DNA of 21,794 nucleotides from Balneolales bacterium (lineage in GTDB: Bacteria; Bacteroidota; Rhodothermia; Balneolales; HLUCCA01), in NCBI GenBank assembly GCA_022565415.1, contig JAIUMT010000013.1:1-21794 (forward strand), written 5' to 3'. Below, in pieces: positions 1 to 8,700 of this stretch (position 1 is its first letter; each line of letters starts with the position of its first letter). A program made the translations under genes and the position numbers. The notes beneath the pieces were generated by a model. It did not search any database. It saw nothing but the letters and a program-made list of their open reading frames with translations, and had not been told where the DNA came from.

Positions 1-11
1 GTTATTAGATG

Positions 12-395
12 TTAACCCTTTTCGCAGAAGAATTCGATGAGGTTGCCGTCGGGATCGGTGATGAACAAAAATCGGCCGTTCTTGCGATTTGCCGGACCGG
101 TTACAATCGACACATCGTTATCGCGGAAATACTGAGCGAGTTCGTCAACCGTTTCATTATTGGGCACAGTAAATCCAAAATGGTCGACCCGGTAATCTTT
201 GGATGTGCTATCGTACGCCGTTTCAGCCTCTACGATAACCAGAGAGTCGGTTCCGATCCGATATACCGACATACTCTGACCCATTTTTTTCTCCAGTTCA
301 AAACCCAAAACACCGGAATAAAATGCTTCAGCTCTTTTGATGTCGTTCACACGAAGTGTGATATGGTTAATTCCGGTTACATTAAACTTTTTCAT
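12..395 (-). CDS. VOC-family (glyoxalase/dioxygenase fold) protein
   Basis: A 127-residue single-domain protein of the vicinal-oxygen-chelate superfamily. The opening INHITLRV, the central VDHFGFTV and the closing DPDGNLIEFF are the usual landmarks of the paired beta-alpha-beta-beta-beta modules. His11, His72 and Glu121 sit where these enzymes hold a metal with two histidines and a carboxylate, so a metal-dependent lyase, isomerase or resistance role is possible. The substrate cannot be read from sequence. There is no signal peptide, so it is probably cytosolic. The start is an ATG read from 395; the stop is TAA. It is divergent from rsmI, and its downstream neighbour lies outside the window. 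The family assignment is firm, the function is open. Confidence 0.88.
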   Translation of the reverse strand: MKKFNVTGINHITLRVNDIKRAEAFYSGVLGFELEKKMGQSMSVYRIGTDSLVIVEAETAYDSTSKDYRVDHFGFTVPNNETVDELAQYFRDNDVSIVTGPANRKNGRFLFITDPDGNLIEFFCEKG

Positions 396-421
396 AAATG
401 TTATCTGATGTAATCAACTTA

Positions 422-433
422 GCACCAAGGTGC
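422..433. promoter_or_regulatory. small palindrome in the VOC/rsmI divergent region
   Basis: GCACC and GGTGC flank a two-base AA spacer, and a T6 run follows at 435-440. The dyad lies in the 88-nt gap between two divergent genes. The loop is too tight for a full hairpin (four pairs at most around CAAG), so it fits a protein-binding site or chance better than a terminator. I found no TAnnTTTG-type -7 element in this gap. Low confidence. Confidence 0.2.
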
Positions 434-483
434 ATTTTTTAATATTATTGAGCGATATTCTTATCCATTAAAATACCACATTT

Positions 484-1167
484 TTGTCTACTCTGTACAT
501 TATAGCAACTCCCATCGGAAACCTGGGCGACTTCAGTCCACGCGCCCGTGAAGTTTTAAGCCAGGTCGCAGCTGTCGCCTGTGAAGACACCCGAACCTCC
601 GGTTTTCTGCTACATCACTTTGAAATCAAAAAACCGCTGTTCTCGTTCCATTCACACAACGAGCACAAGCGCGTCAATGCGTTAACGGATTTACTTGATG
701 GTGGCAGCGATGTCGCATTAATCTCCGACGCAGGAATGCCCGCAATTTCTGATCCAGGCTTCCTCGCCGTGCGGGCAGCACATCAGCTTGGTCATACGGT
801 TTCGGTTATACCCGGACCCTGTGCGGCGACCACTGCACTTGCTGCCAGCGGACTTCCATCCGATCGATTCTGTTTTGAAGGATTTCTGCCACAAAAAAAG
901 GGACGTAAAACGCGTGTTGAACTTCTCACTGATGAAACCAGAACCATGATTTTCTTTGAGAGTCCGTATCGAATTGTGAAACTGTTGAAAGAACTCAGCG
1001 CTGTGTTTGGCGAGGATCGTCAGGCTTGTTTCGGGCGAGAGCTCACTAAGAAATTCGAAGAAATTCGTCGGGCAACCCTGGCCGAACTGATTGTTAGCCT
1101 GGAAGAACGCCCATCCATCAAAGGCGAGTTTGTACTTGTCGTAGCCGGAAAGGATTACACCGAATGA
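484..1167 (+). CDS. rsmI: 16S rRNA 2'-O-ribose C1402 methyltransferase RsmI, short form
   Basis: SAM-dependent methyltransferase of the tetrapyrrole-methylase fold, known to methylate the ribose of C1402 in the 16S rRNA decoding centre. Family motifs appear in order: YIIATPIGNLGD near the N-terminus, CEDTRTSGFLL (about residue 34), ALISDAGMPAISDPGF (about 78-93), and IPGPCAATTALAASGLPSDRF. At 227 residues it is shorter than the roughly 285 residues of the E. coli enzyme and stops at the end of the catalytic domain, so the small C-terminal domain is absent. The start is TTG: SxLYIIATPIGN is where the family begins, and no ATG in frame fits. No Shine-Dalgarno site is visible. Its stop overlaps the lnt start as ATGA, which implies translational coupling. 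Confidence 0.93.
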   Translation: MSTLYIIATPIGNLGDFSPRAREVLSQVAAVACEDTRTSGFLLHHFEIKKPLFSFHSHNEHKRVNALTDLLDGGSDVALISDAGMPAISDPGFLAVRAAHQLGHTVSVIPGPCAATTALAASGLPSDRFCFEGFLPQKKGRKTRVELLTDETRTMIFFESPYRIVKLLKELSAVFGEDRQACFGRELTKKFEEIRRATLAELIVSLEERPSIKGEFVLVVAGKDYTE

Positions 1168-2717
1168 AATCAGGTATAAATAACACCCTAAACCGAGTTT
1201 ACGCATCTAATTGGGGAGCCGGACTGCTTGCCGGATTGTTACTTTCACTGAGTTTTAGTCCGGTGAATATGGCATTGCTGGCAATACCAGCATTCATGTT
1301 GTTCATTCGAATTTCTGACCGGTGCGAGTCGATGCGTCAGGTGATGTACGTGACCTTCCCCGGATTTCTGCTGTGGAACGCCATCACGACCTACTGGCTG
1401 ACTTACGCGACCTTAGCAGGCGGATTGGCAGCGATTGTGGCCAACGCAGTAATCATGACTATCCCCCTGGCCGTAATACACCTTATACGTAAACGGTCGG
1501 GATTAAGTCTAGTTTTCGGAGCCATCTATGTGGCAAGCGCCTGGGTTGCGTACGAATATTTGCATTTACGATGGGATTTGGCGTGGCCGTGGCTCGTGGT
1601 AGGCAATGCATTCTCGAATTTTCCGATTTTGGTTCAGTACATCGAAGTAACCGGTGCCCTTGGTATCAGTTTCTGGGTAGTTTTCAGTGCGGCGTTATTG
1701 CAGAGCAAGTCGGGGTTCAGCGCAAAATCGCTAGCCCTTGTTGCTATTTTGCCGGTCATTTCGATGGTTACCTACATAAGCTACACCCCTCAAACCGACG
1801 AATACGTTGAAGTAGTGGTAGCTCAGCCAAATTACGACAGTTACCTTACTGCAGGCGGATTTCGAAGCACCGACGAAGCACTCGAATCCATTATCGCGCT
1901 CACCGATTCTGTCGTAACTCCCAACACCAAAGCCATTTTTTGGCCCGAAAACGCGATTCGATCGCCGATTTACTCGACTACGATGCAACACCCGACAGGA
2001 CGCTTACTCGCGGAGTCCCGCCAATGGGCTGCTCCGTTGATTAGCGGAGGCTCATGGTATAGATACTATGATGCCAACGACATCCCTCGAGTTCATAGAA
2101 CAAGCGTCGACGGTATCAATTTCAATGTTTATAACGCTGCGATTGGGTTTTATCCGGATGGATCGATGCAGTTTTACGAAAAAGCCAAGTTGGTGCCAAT
2201 TGTAGAACGACTTCCGTTTGTGGATTTCTTCGGGCGTTTTGAAAACCCGTGGATTGACTGGGGCGATGTCTCAGGGTACGGAAAAGGCCGCGAGGTTGTC
2301 AATTTTCCGGTGCATACGACGCTGAGTCCGGCATTGGTGTGCTACGATTCAGTATTTCCGGATTGGGTGCGCCGACACGTCCGTGATGGTGCTGGATTTG
2401 TGACTATTATCACCAACGACGGATGGTGGGGCAAAACAAGCGGACATATTCAGCATTTCGACTTTGCCCGCTTACGTGCCATTGAAACCCGCAGAGCGGT
2501 TGTGCGAAGTGCCAATAACGGTATAAGTGGAATGATTGATGCAAACGGTGCGGTGCTAAGCAAAACAAAATACTGGGTAAGAGATGCCAAAGCTCTAAAC
2601 GTACCTGTTTACCACAGAACTACGATTTACACACGATTTGGCGACTGGGTCGGACTCCTGTCAGTATTCATGACTGCTTTCATGATTGCCTTTTCTCTAA
2701 CGCGAAAGCAGTCCTAG
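1164..2717 (+). CDS. lnt: apolipoprotein N-acyltransferase
   Basis: Inner-membrane enzyme that transfers the third acyl chain from a phospholipid to the N-terminal cysteine of lipoproteins, the last step before Lol export to the outer membrane. The 517-residue length is normal. Residues 1 to about 205 hold a run of hydrophobic membrane segments; about 212-470 is the periplasmic nitrilase-like domain; a last membrane helix lies near 493-513. The catalytic triad is intact by motif: Glu262 in FWPENAI, Lys340 in FYEKAKLVP, and Cys393 in LVCYDSVFPD. TNDGWWG and the HFDFARLRAIETRR stretch are also characteristic. It overlaps rsmI by four bases at its start. Its TAG stop is part of a CTAG that is also the stop of sprA on the other strand, so the convergent ends leave no space for a separate terminator. 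Confidence 0.96.
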   Translation: MKSGINNTLNRVYASNWGAGLLAGLLLSLSFSPVNMALLAIPAFMLFIRISDRCESMRQVMYVTFPGFLLWNAITTYWLTYATLAGGLAAIVANAVIMTIPLAVIHLIRKRSGLSLVFGAIYVASAWVAYEYLHLRWDLAWPWLVVGNAFSNFPILVQYIEVTGALGISFWVVFSAALLQSKSGFSAKSLALVAILPVISMVTYISYTPQTDEYVEVVVAQPNYDSYLTAGGFRSTDEALESIIALTDSVVTPNTKAIFWPENAIRSPIYSTTMQHPTGRLLAESRQWAAPLISGGSWYRYYDANDIPRVHRTSVDGINFNVYNAAIGFYPDGSMQFYEKAKLVPIVERLPFVDFFGRFENPWIDWGDVSGYGKGREVVNFPVHTTLSPALVCYDSVFPDWVRRHVRDGAGFVTIITNDGWWGKTSGHIQHFDFARLRAIETRRAVVRSANNGISGMIDANGAVLSKTKYWVRDAKALNVPVYHRTTIYTRFGDWVGLLSVFMTAFMIAFSLTRKQS

Positions 2718-5700
2718 TTTGATCGAATCGAAACGATAATGTTAAATCGGATATCCTGGGTTGTTCGAGGGAAAACACCGGTTGATTTTGGTATTAACTG
2801 AGAGTATCGGTACTCGAAGTTGGCCTTCACCGATTGAGAAAACTGATATCCGATTAGCGGAGTCACATCAATACGAACATCGCCACGTTCGTTAGGTGCT
2901 TCGGGCGTGTAGAGGTTTACATCACGCTCGAACGGATCCAACTGCTGACTCAACACCTGCTGTATATCCTGATTTAAGCGGTAGGTCAACGTGAGGTTCT
3001 CCGTATATGCAATAGAAAGACTCATATCCAGTGTGTTCTGCAGGCGCGGGAAGAACGGCAATGTAAATCCGCGTTTTGAGTATCTGGCAGTGAAACGTAC
3101 GCTCTGAGAGTTGTTTTCAACAACGTTGGTGTTGGCTAAAGAGAACGATGTCACCTTCGAACTGCTGTACTGAAGGTCGGTTCCGAGTCCGGATCTCCAG
3201 GTCAATTGAACACCCAATAACGGATTGAACTGTCGTTCGACGTTAATCGAGCTGGACTGAAACTCAGGGCGTTCGTCAAATGCCCGGTATGCGCCTACGT
3301 TACGTGTTTGTTCTGTTCCAAAATCGGGGTTGAACTGCCATCCAAGTCGGTATCGCCCTGTGTAAACATGCGTAAGTGTTGCTCGCGACAAGTATTCATC
3401 AAGGAATCGAAGGCGTTTTTCCCATCCTGTCCAGGTAACTCTCCAGTTGGGTAAAGGAAGTGGTGAAAATCCACGTGATCCCCTGCCATTATCAGAATTT
3501 GCAACATACGATCTTCTGAAATCCTCCTGTAACGATCGGGTGCCTAAAACCATACGTCCATCTTCGTTTCGGTCGGTTATATCGGTACCCTCGCCCATAT
3601 CGTCGAAAGCTGTCTGCAACTGACGACGGAATAACTCTTCGTATCCGCCACCAAACGCCCATACAGATGACGAGATATTTCCGCTCTGACTTTCCTGAGC
3701 AGTTATGTCATCAATTCCGGCTGTGAGTGTATTTTGAGTGGTTCTGTCCCAGGAGTTGTTCCAATCAAGTCCGATGGTGATCTCACGAATGGGTTGTAAT
3801 GTAGACCGGAGGGTTATCGCATCACTGGTACGGATGTTTTGATTTAGCGGAAAAGTAACATCAGGGTTTTCACTTCGAATTAACTGGCTGTCGGGAATAC
3901 GATTGTTCAAACCAACCCGATATCCAAATCCGGGAGAGAAACGGTCATCTCTGAAACCATCCCAAATTGATGAACCTCCGGAGTAGCCTTGCTGACCGGC
4001 TTGCACCGAGTGACTATACGTCATATCCAGATTTTGCAAACTTAGAACAGACAACAACGTTCTACGTCCGTAAAATGTGAGATTTTCACCCAACGAACGT
4101 CCTTCTGGTTGCTGAGGTTGAGCTTGTTCTTGCCGTGGTGTTCGGCGAGCGCCCACCTGTGCCGGACGTGTTTCCTCTGCCCCATTTTGGGCTGCGGCGC
4201 GTTGTTCACGTTCTCGCTGCCGCTGCTGTCGGGCTCGATTACGTTCTTGCTCGCGCTGGCGGCGTTCGGCTTCATCAGCACGAAATGCCTTGTCGTAAAT
4301 TGGAATTTTCCGCAGTAAGTCCTGAAAACGAATAGATGGGTTTTGATCGAGTGAGAATTGGTTACTTAGGTTAGCACCAAGACCCGATCCCAAAGCGCTG
4401 TTACGCCATGCATATCCGCCGCGATACGACGCCGAGTAGTTGAGCCATCGCATTGAATCAAATTTATTGAGACGAGGTCGCCATGTTGCAACATAAGACT
4501 CAGAGTATTCACTTCGTCTCGGACGAACATCAGAGTCTGTGAAAATATCTTCGATTACCTCAAATGAGTTTCGAAGTCGATACGACCCAGTCCCGGGAAT
4601 AGTATCTTGTGCAATAAGGGCTAAATCCTGCGTCGTTCGGTTCGTAAACGACAAACTAACCACCGAAAGCACGTTGTAGTTTACACTGAAATTGTTTGTG
4701 AATCCGAAGTTATGCTGCTGTCGGAATTGAGACGGATTATTCTCGAAGGTCCTGGTTTCACTTTCCCCATACGTACGGTTTAGTGTGGCACCTGCTGTTA
4801 CGGAACTTGGCAAGTAGGCAAACTGAAGTTCATCTAGCAGTTTCAGAACCGGAGTTTCGGCAAGGAAACCGAATGGTCGTACCGTTTTTACATTGCGCAA
4901 GGTGAGGTTATAATTAGCACCAGTGGTGTAATTCCAGCTATTGTTGTAGGCCGTACGGAAATCGCTCTGTTTCCGGGTATTGTACACGTAGTTCAACCGG
5001 GTATTGTCTAGGGTATATTGCCCCAGTTTTGTACGCGAAAACCGTTTCGAGATATTCGATAAATTGATGGAATAGCTTTCTTCAAACGTTTGTATTTCGC
5101 GGAGTTTCTCTGCGATTTGGGCATCTTTTTCTGTATCTGAAAGAGATTCATTAGCACGGACAGCCCGCTGAAAATCCTCAAACCGTATATCACCTTCTCG
5201 GGGCAAGAAACGTGGAGTTTGGGTGTTTTGTCGGGCCGATAATGTTACCGGAATATTCCATCCAAATCGTTCTGGAATAAATCGGTGCATATTTACGGTT
5301 CCGTTCAGATCGTAGCTGAGTCGGTCGAAGTTCTGGCGGTCGCCCAATTTTGAATCTATACTACCAAACCCATCCGTACTACGATTTAATGTCGCATTTA
5401 CCGTCATGAAATCGGCGAATACAACCTGTGAGCGCAAGTTTGCTGCCCAACCCGACTGATCTTCAAAACCAGATACCCGTAGTTCGTTTACCCAAACTTC
5501 TGCATCCAGCGAAGGAACTCCGGCATTCTGAAGTCCTTGTCGACTTTGTGTGCCGGGTGCGTACGGATTTCGAACACCAATACCAATTTCCGTGATTCTG
5601 TTTAATGATGGCTCACCAACAATGGCCAGGATTGTTCCGGGAGGAGCGTCTCGTACAATATCTGAGCGTTCGAATGGCAACGACGGATCGGCCTGCATAT

Positions 5701-8700
5701 CATTTCGTAGCTGCTTGAGTTCGTTTAGCGCGCCCAGAACCAGGTTCATACTATTCTGATCCGGAATCCAAATTGCCTCAACATCTTCTCTTGCAGCTGA
5801 ACCTGCCCCAGGAGTAAAGTTGTGCAGGGTATCGGTTGGTGAAATAGGTTGACGATATTCGTAATAGTTGTTGTCCATATCACTACCCAATCGCACAACC
5901 AACTCAATATCTTCTCTGTTGGAATATCCCTCACCGTGAACAAACATTCTCATATTTGAATAATTTGTGAGGTTTAGTCCCAATGGATATCCGCGTTTAA
6001 TGAGGCGAACATCCCCTGCTCGAAGATCTTCTACTCGTAGTAAAAGGGATTGCTCGTTGGCAAGAACTTCCTGTTGCTGACCACGATTTACAGATCGAAT
6101 GGCCCCATCTGGAATGCGGTATGGCACGGGTCGGCGGTTTGAGTTTTCCTCAATATTGATGGTCGACAGTTCGAATACCGTATTAATATTGCCCTGCTCA
6201 CCTACTTCTTCAGCTTTCCGCCATTGATTCCCTACGAGCTCGAGGGTGGCAAAACGCATGGTAAAGGGCTCTTCATAACCCGTCATCCACATCCGTAAGT
6301 GCGTAACGCGCTGCAAGTTTTCAATATTTCCGACTTTATCTACGAAATCTCGAAGCGGAATCTGGACCTGATACCACGTATTCCATTGCTCATCACCAGA
6401 TACCTTATCAATTACATAGTTCTGTCCTATTTGCAAGGAAGTTGTGTCGGCCGGATTAAACGCCATTCTGTATTGAAAAAACGAATTTTCGGTATTGACA
6501 AATGCCGGGTTAATTAAGCCTTCAGCGTCGGGTCGGTTGGTGATAGCACGCTGACCTTCACCGGTTTGAGCGTTGCCTTCATGATATCCAAACATACGAT
6601 GAAAACGCTCGTGTAACGGCAAGCCCTGAACAGCCGGGTTATCGAAATAAACAAAATCGTCATTCGATGGATCGTCCAGGATCTGCTGTAATCTTTCGGC
6701 ATCATCGGCATATACAACTTGCATGCGTTGCACGAATTCTGCAAACAGATCGAGCTCACTGAGGCCGTCTATTCCGCCTGAGTTGGGAACACCATCAAGG
6801 CCCACATCCTCTAAAGAAATTGTTTCCTGAGAAAACTGGCCATCTAAATCGGGAATATTTCTGTAAATGTATGATCTTCCTGCCTGATCAACCCGGAGAT
6901 TGCCACTACGTTCAGCAAGGCCATCTTCTGTATTATTCTCGTTGTTAGGAATCACATCTTCCGATACCACACCGATGTCGAAATAAATTTCCCCGGCATA
7001 TCTCATGATGTCTTGGGCATCGGGCTGACGGCCATCTGGCAATATGGGCTGAACCCAAAATTCAAGAAATTCGATATTGTTCTGGGTTAAATCGTCGAGT
7101 CCGCTCGGCAGAGTTGCCGTGAATCCACCCCAGGTTTCCTCCGGACGATTTTCCAACAGATCGCGTAGATCCATGTTATAGTTATATGGTCCGCGTTGAG
7201 TCGGATCGTAATACACATCCAATGTTTGCAGAATATTATCCTGGCGAAGCACATCTCTGTCGGGAAATACATCCGTTACCTGTACTGGCAATGATTCTAC
7301 CGTTCTGGCTGCATCCGTAATTCTACCCAAACTGATGGGAATGGTGTACCATGAGAATTTTGCTCTTTTGTCGCTTCGGACTACTCTGGACGGGATGGAC
7401 TGATCAGCATCAGACATATCCGGGTCTAAAATTGGCAACGCATATGGTGCTGCGGCCAGATGCCAGCGACCCGGACTCATAAAACTCACAGAACTCTTTG
7501 AACCTTCAAAATCATCTAAAAAGGAAACGCCTTGCTCTTCATCTGGATAGAGAATGCCGCGATCAATGGCTCGCTGAACGGCGTTCGTTTGAGCAACTCC
7601 GGGGCGAATCTGGGCAAATTCACCTGTAAATGAAATCGACGATTCTGATCGGGTTTGCAAGAGCGGAATCCAGTCAACGGCTCTGGTTAGCCACGGTGCA
7701 TCGAATTGTGCGCGGGCATCGAAACCAATTACCGAGTTGTTTATGGGCTCTTCACCTACCGGAATTTTATCTTGAAGCGGACGATCTTTCTGCCGGAAGT
7801 AGGTGCTACCAAGGGTGATATCAGGATTTACGCTATATTCGGCTCGCAAACCGGTAAATGTAGTCTGCTGAATCTGCAAGAACTGATTACTTTCGTAGTC
7901 AATGCGAATATCTTGTCCCGGAGCGAGATAGGTTCTGTTGGTGATGAGTACATTACCCATTGAATAGTCGACCTCGTAATCCAATCCCTCAACAAGTTCA
8001 CGCCCATTCGCTGTAACGCGAACGGATCCTTCTACAAGCTGGAAATTCAGGAAGTAACTGTCTGAAACTCCACCGCGAACGGATCCTCTAATTCTGTAAA
8101 TGTTGTTTTTTGAGCTATTGCCTGCATTGGTTCTGGTGGTGGTGTACAACTCGGGGAATGCAAGTCGGTCAATGGCATCGACACGTTCAGCTTCGGGCAG
8201 GTCGGCATTATTAATGACATCAATTATACGCTGACCAAACGGCTCTAAATATGGAAAAACAATTCGGCCATCGCGGGAATTCAATGTTCCAGTTCCGAAA
8301 TCGACCTGATTATCTGAACCCAACTGACCCTGCGAACCAACTCTATCAAGTCCTAAATCCTGAAGTAATACATTGCTAAAACCCGGAAGGTTAAACTGTT
8401 CGCCAGTTCCCTGCGTGTAGAAAATATTCAGTTCAAGTCCGTCTCTTGTGAGGTTACTCGTATTTAGCCCATAAATATTACGCATAGTTAATGGCCACGC
8501 TCGACTCGATGGCGTTAACCCCGTCGGACGAAGTAATTTCAGAAAGAGTCGTTGCGTATCGCCCTGGTTCACATCCCCGACATACACAATCTGGTTCGTC
8601 TGCGGATCCCGATACGAGAACGACACCGCAAGCGCCTGCCGCGGATTCAACGGCGATTGAAGCGAGATATATCCCAGATTTTCATCGATTGTATAATCTA

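Noticed and set aside
9..413. Plus-strand 134-residue open frame over the VOC gene
   Set aside because: It lies antisense to a clear VOC-family protein and its translation shows no domain character.
4109..4318. Hydrophobic plus-strand frames (4109-4318 and 4135-4335) inside sprA
   Set aside because: They are the antisense of the Arg/Gln/Glu-rich insert; GC-rich codons for Arg, Ala and Gln read backwards as Leu, Ser, Cys and Ala, which imitates a membrane protein.
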